NCBI GenBank assembly: GCA_049282265.1
Contig: JBAPTR010000011.1
Span: forward strand, 1 to 17,616
Source: CAYUCJ01 sp049282265
GTDB lineage: Bacteria; Desulfobacterota; DSM-4660; Desulfatiglandales; Desulfatiglandaceae
DNA length: 17,616 bases
Reading direction: 5' to 3'
Under the pieces are notes generated by a model, which saw nothing but the letters and a program-made list of their open reading frames with translations, ran no database searches and was not told the DNA's origin. This document shows positions 1 to 6,294 of the stretch, piece after piece. Every line of letters starts with the position of its first letter. Positions within the stretch are counted from its first letter, which is position 1. A program made the position numbers and the translations under genes.

Positions 1-250
1 AAAAAGCTGGTTTATGCCGCGAGCGGCAGCCTATGAGCAACGAAGTGGAGGAGAACCTGACACTCTTTTCCAGACCCTTTCTAAACACTTGGGAGGGAAT
101 GGACGCCGATTTGGGGTTTAGCGTAAATTCATAGAAGCGCGTGGGGTTTGGGAGACATAAACCCCAAATAGCCGTCCATGTAGAAATTGGGTGCCAAGTG
201 CACTATGAGAAAGGGTCTGGAAAAGACTCTCAGGCCCTCCTCCTGGTGCA
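1..250. repeat. Left copy of a ~245-bp inverted repeat with MITE-like core
   Basis: The reverse complement of this stretch recurs at about 4800-5042, with high identity by eye. The core (56-234) is itself an imperfect palindrome. Its ends 56-82 and 208-234 are 27-bp inverted repeats matching at 25 of 27 positions, and a second nested pair, 99-120 and 158-179, matches at 20 of 22. Homology between the copies continues outside the core, over 3-55, so the unit may extend left of the window. It encodes no convincing protein. Short, non-coding and flanked by terminal inverted repeats, it resembles a MITE or a cruciform-forming intergenic repeat. No target-site duplication could be verified. Confidence 0.8.
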
Positions 251-498
251 GAAAATAAAATGGCTCGCTATGAGGAGCAGGTCGCGACTTCGTTGGAAGT
301 CATCATCGTGCCCATGGACGGGCACGCAAATCAATGGGGTGCTTTGCAACCCTTTGATTTGTAAGGAAAGCGAAAATCACACTTTTCGGTTTCCGTCAGA
401 AGAAAGTCCTGAGGACCGGACTTTTTACGGTTCCATCAATGTTGAATGGGAAAAAGGAACGTTGAGGATAACTTTTGAATCATGAAAGGGGGTAAAGT
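251..498. promoter_or_regulatory. Leader region of the ABC operon
   Basis: This is the rest of the 498-bp gene-free stretch at the window start. No convincing protein is visible. The recognisable parts are the hairpin leader at 401-440 and a purine-rich Shine-Dalgarno (AAAGGGGG) just ahead of the start at 499. I could not identify a convincing -35/-10 pair. Confidence 0.4.
401..440 (+). promoter_or_regulatory. Terminator-like hairpin leader, copy 1
   Basis: AAGTCC, an 8-nt loop and GGACTT form a stem-loop that runs straight into a T-rich tail, as in an intrinsic terminator or attenuator. It ends 58 nt before the start codon of the substrate-binding protein. A near-identical sequence, in the same orientation relative to its own downstream gene, lies at 4639-4677 just upstream of the ferritin-like gene. 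A shared leader or attenuator is inferred; a plain intergenic repeat is the alternative. Confidence 0.5.
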
Positions 499-1329
499 AT
501 GGGGACCAGAAAAATAGTAGTTTTGTTGGTGACAATTGCTCTGATATTGTGCATCCCAGCTTCCGGTTTCGCAGGAAAGATACAAAAAGAACTCGTGGAG
601 GAGAGCACCCTTGATCAGGTGCTCAGACGCGGTGTCCTAAGGGTAGGCATGTCTACCTTCGTGCCCTGGGCCATGAGGGACAAGACCGGAAAGCTGGTGG
701 GGTTCGAGATCGACGTAGCCAGAAGGCTTGCAAAAGATATGGGCGTCAAGGTCCAATTCGCGCCCACCAAGTGGGCAGGCATTATCCCGGCGCTCCTCAC
801 GGGCAAGTTTGACGTGATTATCGGCGGCATGGGAATCCTCCCGAAACGGAATCTCAAGGTCAATTTCAGTATCCCCTATGACGAGACAGGCATGTCTCTC
901 GTGGCAAACAAGAAGCTGGCTGCGGGTTTCAAGTCCCTGGACGATTTCAATAAGAAGGGTGTGGTGATTTCGGTCAGGCTGGGAGCCACACCCGTTGCAG
1001 CCGCAAAGAAGTATATGCCGAAGGCCGAACTCCGGCAGTTTGACGACGAATCCGAGGCGATCCAGGAGGTGGTGAACGGAAGGGCGCATGCCATGGTCGC
1101 TTCTGCTCCTCTGCCGGCGTTTCTTTCCCTCAAATACCCCGGGAGGCTCTTTTTGCCCCTGAAAGGCACCTTTACAAAGGAGCCCATTGGATTTGCCGTC
1201 CGAAAAAGCGACTTTGATACTCTGAACTTTTTTAACAACTGGATAACCGTTGTCAAGGCGGAGGGGTGGCTCAAGGAGAGAAAACACTATTGGTTTGAAA
1301 CGAGAGACTGGGAAGGCCTTCTGAAATAG
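499..1329 (+). CDS. Amino-acid-type ABC transporter substrate-binding protein
   Basis: This 276-residue periplasmic solute-binding protein belongs to family 3 (SBP_bac_3, polar amino acids and similar). Residues 1-25 form a classic signal peptide: a basic start, a hydrophobic core and a GFAG-type cleavage zone. The mature part opens with the typical L-x-x-V-L-R-R-G-x-L-R-V-G-M strand, then has GFEIDVARRLAKDMG, the hinge segment GKFDVIIGGMGILPKR, and the second-lobe strand GVVISVRLGATP. Length is normal for the family. The ATG at 499 follows a strong Shine-Dalgarno and precedes the signal peptide. The permease gene starts 19 nt downstream, so the two are probably co-transcribed. The ligand cannot be read from sequence; polar amino acids are most likely. 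Confidence 0.92.
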   Translation: MGTRKIVVLLVTIALILCIPASGFAGKIQKELVEESTLDQVLRRGVLRVGMSTFVPWAMRDKTGKLVGFEIDVARRLAKDMGVKVQFAPTKWAGIIPALLTGKFDVIIGGMGILPKRNLKVNFSIPYDETGMSLVANKKLAAGFKSLDDFNKKGVVISVRLGATPVAAAKKYMPKAELRQFDDESEAIQEVVNGRAHAMVASAPLPAFLSLKYPGRLFLPLKGTFTKEPIGFAVRKSDFDTLNFFNNWITVVKAEGWLKERKHYWFETRDWEGLLK

Positions 1330-1348
1330 GGTTCGGGGCAGTGACATA

Positions 1349-2236
1349 GTGTTGGAAAAGGTGAAGAAAAAACCGTCCCTTCTGGATATTGCATTGATAT
1401 TTCTTATCTTGGCAGCAGGGACGTGGCTGTTCTACCGGATCAAGGTCGGTCTCCATTACCACTGGAATTGGTACGCAATCCCCCAGTATCTGCTGAGATT
1501 TGACCCAGAGGAAGGAAAATGGGTATCGAACCTGCTGCTCCAGGGACTTTTTGCCACGATCCGGCTGAGCATCTGGGGGACACTGCTGGCTGCTTTCCTA
1601 GGCGTTATTATGGGGTTGTGCCGCATAAGCAGAAGCCTGTTCTTGAGACTGCTCTCGAGGACCTACATCGAGTTTAACCGGAACCTTCCTCCTATTGTCC
1701 TGATCTTTCTTTTCTATTATTTTGTAACCACTCAGGTGCTGGGAAATCTAAATATGCAGGGTCTGATCCAATCCCTCCCGGCGAATTTCCAAGCCCTGGT
1801 AGGGTTCCTTTTCGGCCCTCCGAGCTTTATTGTCCCATTTGTGTCAGCCTTGCTCACCCTCGGGTTTTTTGAAGGGGCCTATATCGCTGAAATCGTCCGG
1901 TCAGGGATCCAGTCTATTGAGAAGGAACAATGGGAGGGCGGGCGTGCCATCGGATTATCGCGTTGGCAGTTGATGAGGCTCATCATCTTTCCTCTGACCA
2001 TCAGGAAGATCCTCCCCCCCCTGGCAGGGCAGTTTGTTTCAACCATTAAGGATTCCGCTATTGTTTCCGTCATCTCCGTTCAGGAGCTGACCTTTCAGGG
2101 AATGGAATTGATGTCATCCACTTACATGGTCTTCGAGATCTGGATCACCGTAACGGTTCTCTATATGGCCCTGACGGTCCCTGTTTCCCTGTCGATCCAC
2201 CGCCTTGAGGTCTACCTCAGGAAAAATATTTCATAG
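1349..2236 (+). CDS. Amino-acid ABC transporter permease (HisM/GlnP-type)
   Basis: This 295-residue inner-membrane permease has several hydrophobic helices and a long N-terminal extension with one early membrane segment. The family signature EYIEFNRN-like region (here TYIEFNRNLPPIVLIFLF) and the cytoplasmic EAA loop (EGGRAIGLSRWQLMRLIIFP), which docks the ATPase, are both clear. The start is GTG at 1349 (TTG at 1352 is an alternative); the Shine-Dalgarno is weak, so translation may be coupled to the upstream gene. It pairs with the binding protein to form an importer. No ATP-binding subunit follows: the next gene is a VOC protein. The ATPase must be encoded elsewhere or be shared. Confidence 0.92.
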   Translation: MLEKVKKKPSLLDIALIFLILAAGTWLFYRIKVGLHYHWNWYAIPQYLLRFDPEEGKWVSNLLLQGLFATIRLSIWGTLLAAFLGVIMGLCRISRSLFLRLLSRTYIEFNRNLPPIVLIFLFYYFVTTQVLGNLNMQGLIQSLPANFQALVGFLFGPPSFIVPFVSALLTLGFFEGAYIAEIVRSGIQSIEKEQWEGGRAIGLSRWQLMRLIIFPLTIRKILPPLAGQFVSTIKDSAIVSVISVQELTFQGMELMSSTYMVFEIWITVTVLYMALTVPVSLSIHRLEVYLRKNIS

Positions 2237-2248
2237 TGGAGTAAATTG

Positions 2249-2833
2249 ATGATTAAATACACCGGGATCAACCACCTGGCCATGGCGACAAAGGACATGG
2301 ATGGAACCATCCGTTTCTGGCGGGATCTTCTGGAAATGCGTCTGGTGGCCGGGCTGGGCAGGCGCGGTTACAGGCATTACTTCTTCGAGGTCTCGGAACA
2401 TGACATGATCGCATTTTTCGAGTGGGAGAAGGTGGAGAATATTCCGGAAAAGGATCATGGGGTGCCGGTCAAAGGGCCTTTTGCCTTTGATCACGTGTCA
2501 TTTGAGGTGGAAAAAGATGCGGACCTCCGGAACCTGAAGGGCCGTTTGGAAGGGGCCGGATTCTGGGTGTCTGAAATCGTGGATCACGGCTTTATCCATT
2601 CCATCTATTCCTTTGATCCCAACAACATTCCCATCGAATTCAGCGCTCCCGTCCCAGGGGTGGACATCAGAAAGCGCCCCAGGATGAAAGACAGGAATCC
2701 GAGCAAAGTGACCTTGGAAGGGGCCGACCCAAGACCCGGAATTTGGCCGGGAAGTGATCAACCTGTCTCTCAAAAGGAGATGGAGATTTATCCTGGAGAA
2801 GGCATGATCCTGACCGAAGACGGCGAAAAATAG
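2249..2833 (+). CDS. VOC-fold (glyoxalase/dioxygenase-like) protein
   Basis: This 194-residue protein carries a vicinal-oxygen-chelate fold over roughly residues 1-130. The two halves start with GINHLAMATKDMDGTIRFWRD and FDHVSFEVE, and the second ends at NNIPIEFSAP. The His of NHL, the His of FDHV and the Glu of IEFS are plausible metal ligands, as known for glyoxalase I and extradiol dioxygenases. About 60 C-terminal residues lie outside the fold and look unstructured and charged. ATG 2249 is chosen over the in-frame TTG at 2246 because GGAG sits about 7 nt upstream. It starts 12 nt after the permease stop and ends directly against the next ATG, so it is co-transcribed. The substrate is unknown. 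Confidence 0.85.
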   Translation: MIKYTGINHLAMATKDMDGTIRFWRDLLEMRLVAGLGRRGYRHYFFEVSEHDMIAFFEWEKVENIPEKDHGVPVKGPFAFDHVSFEVEKDADLRNLKGRLEGAGFWVSEIVDHGFIHSIYSFDPNNIPIEFSAPVPGVDIRKRPRMKDRNPSKVTLEGADPRPGIWPGSDQPVSQKEMEIYPGEGMILTEDGEK

Positions 2834-4189
2834 ATGGGGAAAAGCCTCCTTCACCGGAACGCTTCAAAAGACCGGGTGATTGTTTTCGGCCGGTATCCCA
2901 TACCCGGAAGGGTCAAGACACGCCTTATTCCCGCCCTCGGACGGGTTGCCGCCGCAGATCTGCAGCGGCGACTCACGGAAAAGACCCTCCATACGGTAAG
3001 GGCCTATGCCTTGAAACATCACGCCCGGATCGAGCTTTGTTTTGAGGGGGGGAGCAGGGAAAGAATCAGTCGTTGGCTGGGGTACGGTCCGGTTGTTTCG
3101 ATGCAGGGTGAAGGAGGGCTCGGCGACCGTATGCTGAACGCATTCGAGAGGGCGTTCGGAACCGGTTGTGAGCGGGCGGTGCTTCTGGGGACGGACATCC
3201 CCAACCTTGGTCGCGGTCATCTTGAAGAGGCCTTTGATGCGCTTCACGGGAGCGATGTGGTTATCGGCCCCAGCACGGACGGCGGCTACTGGCTTATGGG
3301 CCTTAAACGACCCGTGGATGTATTCGGGGGCATACCTTGGGGCACGGAGAAGGTCCTTGAAGGAACACTCGAACTGGCCAAACGGCTGGGCCTGAGAACC
3401 CGCATCCTGAACCCGCTTACGGACATCGACACCCTTGATGACCTGAGAGAGTGGCGGCAGGGGCAATTCCATAAGGGACCTTACGCCTCCGTTATTATTC
3501 CAACTTTGAATGAAGAAGAATCAATTCAGGGGACCATTGAAAAGGCAAGAGATCCGGATGCGGAAATCATCGTCGTGGATGGGGGCAGCAGGGATCGGAC
3601 CCGTGCCCTGGCGGAGGCTTCCGGGGTGAAGGTGCTGGTAAGTGAGATGGGCCGGTCCGTCCAGCAAAACAAAGGGGCAGGGTCATCAAAAGGGAACGTA
3701 CTCCTCTTCCTCCACGCGGACACGCGCCTGCCTGACCGCTATCTGAACCATGTTTTCGAGACGCTGATGCCCGCGATGACCGCCGGAGGCGCATTCCGGT
3801 TCAAGACCGACGCCCGCATCCCCCTCATACGGGCGGTGGAATGGATGACGAATTTCCGATCGCGCATTTTCCATCTGCCCTATGGTGACCAGGCATTATT
3901 CATGAAGAAATCTTTGTTCGATTCTGTGGGCGGGTTTCCCGAACGCCCTATTGCGGAAGATCTCTTCCTGGTGCAGCGCCTTCTGAAACGCGGCCGCATC
4001 AGGATTGCGGAGGGCGAGATCATCACATCCGGAAGACGGTGGCAACACTTGGGTGTGGTGCGAACGACCCTGATTAACTGGTTGATTATGGCCGGGTGTT
4101 GTCTGGGTGTGTCTCCAGAGGCCATGGCTCCACTGTACACTATCCCGCAAAAGGTGCCGGGAAATCAGTCACCCATCTCCGCCATATAG
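2834..4189 (+). CDS. Fused two-domain glycosyltransferase (TIGR04282 + TIGR04283 type)
   Basis: This 451-residue protein joins two nucleotide-sugar enzymes. Residues ~12-205 match the DUF2064/TIGR04282 family: VIVFGRYPIPGRVKTRL at the N-terminus, LLGTDIPNL and GPSTDGGYWLMGL. Residues ~216-440 are a GT2-fold transferase of the TIGR04283 type: VIIPTLNEEESI, the VVDGGSRDRT nucleotide-binding strand, FLHADTRLP with the DxD-like acid, and PYGDQALFM. The two families are often adjacent genes, and the fusion is known in deltaproteobacteria. The ATG at 2834 abuts the preceding TAG, indicating translational coupling. The acceptor is unknown. The C-terminus overlaps the convergent ferritin-like gene by 25 bp, so transcripts of the two genes would be complementary there. 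Confidence 0.88.
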   Translation: MGKSLLHRNASKDRVIVFGRYPIPGRVKTRLIPALGRVAAADLQRRLTEKTLHTVRAYALKHHARIELCFEGGSRERISRWLGYGPVVSMQGEGGLGDRMLNAFERAFGTGCERAVLLGTDIPNLGRGHLEEAFDALHGSDVVIGPSTDGGYWLMGLKRPVDVFGGIPWGTEKVLEGTLELAKRLGLRTRILNPLTDIDTLDDLREWRQGQFHKGPYASVIIPTLNEEESIQGTIEKARDPDAEIIVVDGGSRDRTRALAEASGVKVLVSEMGRSVQQNKGAGSSKGNVLLFLHADTRLPDRYLNHVFETLMPAMTAGGAFRFKTDARIPLIRAVEWMTNFRSRIFHLPYGDQALFMKKSLFDSVGGFPERPIAEDLFLVQRLLKRGRIRIAEGEIITSGRRWQHLGVVRTTLINWLIMAGCCLGVSPEAMAPLYTIPQKVPGNQSPISAI

Positions 4190-4626
4190 TCATCGTAAAG
4201 GGTCTCGAGTGCAAGCTTGTGTTTTGCTTCTTCCTGACGGAGCATCTTGAAGATGTTCCGGAGATCCTCCTTGTCCGTCTCTTTTTCCAGGTGGCGGTAA
4301 AGGGCCAGGGCTTTTTCTTCCCGCTTCATGGCAAGTCTGAGCATATCTGCGTAGGCCATATTCTTTTCATAGGTCAGATCGACCAGGTAATCGCTTCGTT
4401 TCATGTCGGGAATCCACTTGAATTTGTATCCGTCCACCGGTCTTTCACCTGACAGAAAACCTTCCAGGAGGGCCTGGTGCTTCCGCTCCTCCTCAGCGAA
4501 TTTTCTAAAGACGTCTCGCCCTCCGGAAAAAGCCTCCTGGGAACCGACTTCCTCATAAAAGACGATCGCTTCCTTTTCTTTCCCAATGGCAAATTCGATG
4601 ACTTCTTTGAAATCATTAAAGTTCAT
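4165..4626 (-). CDS. Ferritin-like (rubrerythrin-type) diiron protein
   Basis: This 153-residue four-helix-bundle protein has the diiron signature: E19 in helix 1, E47xxH50 in helix 2, E104 in helix 3 and E133xxH136 in helix 4. It lacks a rubredoxin domain (no cysteine pairs), so it is the COG1633-type stand-alone ferritin-like protein. Members are thought to handle iron or reduce peroxide in anaerobes; its exact reaction is not known. A perfect AGGAGG lies 6 nt before ATG 4626. It is the second minus-strand gene after rubrerythrin (5057-5557), separated from it by the inverted repeat and the hairpin leader. Its 3' end overlaps the glycosyltransferase gene. Confidence 0.9.
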   Translation of the reverse strand: MNFNDFKEVIEFAIGKEKEAIVFYEEVGSQEAFSGGRDVFRKFAEEERKHQALLEGFLSGERPVDGYKFKWIPDMKRSDYLVDLTYEKNMAYADMLRLAMKREEKALALYRHLEKETDKEDLRNIFKMLRQEEAKHKLALETLYDDYMAEMGD

Positions 4627-4638
4627 AGCTTTCCTCCT

Positions 4639-4677
4639 ATTGATGGAATCGTAAAAAGTCCGGTCCTCAGGACTTCT
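4639..4677 (-). promoter_or_regulatory. Terminator-like hairpin leader, copy 2
   Basis: On the minus strand this is the same AAGTCC-loop-GGACTT hairpin, T-run and ACG-TTCCATCAAT tail found at 401-440, differing by one substitution and one single-base indel. It ends just before the AGGAGG of the ferritin-like gene. The structure would therefore form in the 5' leader immediately ahead of the ribosome-binding site and could act as attenuator, terminator or translational switch. Confidence 0.5.
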
Positions 4678-4799
4678 AAGGACCTCAAAATCAGAGAGTC
4701 ATGTTCAGAAGATTGGATATGTAGAAATATCGAGTATTTTCGCCGGGCATTGAGGGTTTTCCTAACGCTCCGGGCCTCCGGGTTTCATCCGCCGGAGTC
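4678..4799. other. Intergenic stretch between leader hairpin and inverted repeat
   Basis: This is part of the 430-bp gene-free gap 4627-5056. It shows no ORF of note and no homology to the corresponding left-side segment (251-400), so the outer and inner inverted repeats are separate homologous blocks, not one continuous long inverted repeat. A promoter for the ferritin-like gene would be expected here, but I see no clear consensus boxes. Confidence 0.3.
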
Positions 4800-5042
4800 A
4801 AGGAGCAGGGCGTGAGACTTTTTTTCAGACCCTTTCTCATAGTGCACTTGGCACCAAACACCGACATGGACGGCTATTTGGGGTTTAATCCGCCCAAACC
4901 CCACGCGCTTCTATGAATTTATGCTAAACCCCAAATCGGCGTCCATCCCCTCCGAAGTGTTTAGAAAGGATCTGAAAAAGAGTGTCAGGTTCGGCTCCTC
5001 TTCATAGCTCATAGGCTGCCGCTCACGGCATCAACCAGCTTC
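4800..5042. repeat. Right copy of the ~245-bp inverted repeat
   Basis: This is the reverse complement of 1-~250. The palindromic core is about 4812-4989: TTCAGACCCTTTCT near the left end, AGAAAGGATCTGAA near the right end, with the nested ATGGACGG...TTTGGGGTTTA and TAAACCCC...CGTCCAT pair between. The outer arm 4990-5042 matches 3-55. It sits 14 bp past the rubrerythrin stop codon. Together the two copies bracket the ABC/VOC/glycosyltransferase/ferritin-like block. Confidence 0.8.
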
Positions 5043-5056
5043 TTCCGAAGTCATCC

Positions 5057-5557
5057 TTATTCCACAAGCTTGAATTTGGGTTTTACGGCCCCGCACACTG
5101 GACAGTTTTCCGGAGCGAAGTCTTCATTGATATAACCGCAGACCTGGCACACGTAGTATTTTGTCTCGCGATCAGCGAGCATGTCGTTCATGGCCTTTTT
5201 GTAAAGTTCGGCATGTCGACTCTCCACATCACGTGCCTGCGAAAATGAATTGAAAGCCCCTTTATGTTCTTCATCAGAGGCATCCTTGATGAGCTTGGGG
5301 TACTCTTCCACGTTCGCTTTGATCTCGTTGTGGAAGGCCGCATCCAGATTCTCTTCTGTTGTGCCCACCTTGCCCCGCATCAGCATAAGGTACTTGCGAG
5401 CGTGAACCGATTCCGCGTCGGAAACGGCTCTGAACAACCGCGCAATCTGCGCATAACCATCCATTTCGGCCTTCTTGGCAAAGGCATCATTCCGGATAGC
5501 GGCCTTGGATTCTGCAGCAAACGCATAGGCCAGATTTTTCTCTGTTTTTTCGGACAT
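5057..5557 (-). CDS. rbr: Rubrerythrin
   Basis: This 166-residue cytoplasmic protein combines an N-terminal ferritin-like diiron domain (residues ~5-128; ligands include E16, E49xxH52, E78 and E112xxH115) with a C-terminal rubredoxin domain holding one iron by C137xxC140 and C152xxC155 (YYVCQVCGY...CPVCG). Rubrerythrins reduce hydrogen peroxide to water in anaerobes using electrons from rubredoxin or NADH-dependent reductases. Length is slightly below the classic ~190. A strong AGGAGGT lies 6-7 nt before ATG 5557. It is divergent from the operon at 5759 across an AT-rich gap. The flavoprotein at 6291 is a plausible electron donor. Confidence 0.95.
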   Translation of the reverse strand: MSEKTEKNLAYAFAAESKAAIRNDAFAKKAEMDGYAQIARLFRAVSDAESVHARKYLMLMRGKVGTTEENLDAAFHNEIKANVEEYPKLIKDASDEEHKGAFNSFSQARDVESRHAELYKKAMNDMLADRETKYYVCQVCGYINEDFAPENCPVCGAVKPKFKLVE

Positions 5558-5758
5558 GAAGATGACCTCCTTTAGGAAAGCTTAGAAAAAACAGGTTCAT
5601 TTTCCTGATTGATTATGATAAAATTAAAATTGATAAATATTGAGAAAAAGGTTTCACAAGAAATTTAGCACAGGAAGGCCCTGTTTGTCATCTCGAAAAA
5701 AAGGAGTTGGGTCAAAGCAGGGCCGGAAGGTTATAAACTTAAAACAAGGAGAAAAAGA
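5558..5758. promoter_or_regulatory. Divergent, AT-rich promoter region
   Basis: This 201-bp gap lies between the rubrerythrin and the 87-aa-protein genes, which are transcribed outward. Positions ~5600-5650 are strikingly AT-rich compared with the flanks and probably hold one or both promoters. A peroxide-responsive (PerR-type) operator would fit the gene content, but I could not recognise a reliable palindrome. Confidence 0.45.
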
Positions 5759-6022
5759 ATGTCTTACACCGAAGAAGGCCTGAAAAAGAAACTGTTGGAG
5801 ATGTACCCTGAGATCAAGACGTTTGGACTCAAGACGGAACTCAAATTCGATGAAGAAAAGCGGGCCTGGGTCGTCAGCTTCAGCAAAGGTTCCAGCAGGC
5901 GTCATGCCTTCCTCGACAAGGGAGATGCCGACGCCTGTATGGACGGCAATGCTTGCATCTATCTGGGGGTCCTGATCGCCCAGTACATAAAGGATCTCGA
6001 GGCGGAGTTGTCTGGGAAATAA
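5759..6022 (+). CDS. Small protein of unknown function (87 aa)
   Basis: Not recognised as a named family. The 87-residue protein is soluble and rich in Lys, Glu and Asp, with no signal peptide or membrane segment. An N-terminal helix-like stretch (YTEEGLKKKLLEMYPEIKTF) is followed by beta-like LKFDEEKRAWVVSFSKG, then a Cys-containing segment CMDGNACIYLGV (two Cys six residues apart) and a C-terminal helix. AAGGAG precedes the ATG by 6-8 nt. As first gene of the operon-like set opposite rubrerythrin, a role in redox or iron handling is possible but inferred only from position. Confidence 0.75.
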   Translation: MSYTEEGLKKKLLEMYPEIKTFGLKTELKFDEEKRAWVVSFSKGSSRRHAFLDKGDADACMDGNACIYLGVLIAQYIKDLEAELSGK

Positions 6023-6120
6023 GAATGCTGATTATCGACATTGGGCAAGAATAGCAGGGTTGCCCTCATGTTTATTGGTCGATTCCAACCGTCGCCGGCT
6101 TGAGAAGGGAGGTTCAGGAT

Positions 6121-6294
6121 ATGGAAAAGAAAACCAAAGAAGCATTGGAAGAGGAAAAGAAAAAGAAGGAACTGGAGGCAAAACTTCCTTACTGCACAAC
6201 GGCTCCGAGCGCCGAACAAACCAGGGCATCTGCAGACGACGAGCCCTGTGATGACGGGACCGGCGGGGGAAATAACACGGAGGATGCGGAATGA
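6121..6294 (+). CDS. Short charged peptide, unknown function (57 aa)
   Basis: Not recognised. Residues 1-21 are almost entirely Lys and Glu and would form a charged helix or coiled coil. The rest is disordered and acidic, with two cysteines (PYC and EPC) and an Asp/Gly/Asn-rich tail. GGGAGG lies about 8 nt before ATG 6121; the in-frame upstream TTG at 6100 has no such site. The stop overlaps the ATG of the flavoprotein gene (ATGA at 6291-6294), a strong sign of translational coupling and of a real gene. It may be a small accessory subunit of the downstream oxidoreductase. Confidence 0.65.
   Translation: MEKKTKEALEEEKKKKELEAKLPYCTTAPSAEQTRASADDEPCDDGTGGGNNTEDAE

Noticed and set aside
141..485. 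114-aa plus-strand ORF
   Set aside because: It runs through the palindromic repeat and hairpin leader, has no recognisable family and an improbable composition; non-coding repeat explains it better.
637..1347. 236-aa minus-strand ORF
   Set aside because: Antisense shadow of the substrate-binding protein gene.
5600..5650. PerR or Fur box upstream of rubrerythrin
   Set aside because: The region is AT-rich but no dyad matched the known consensus well enough.
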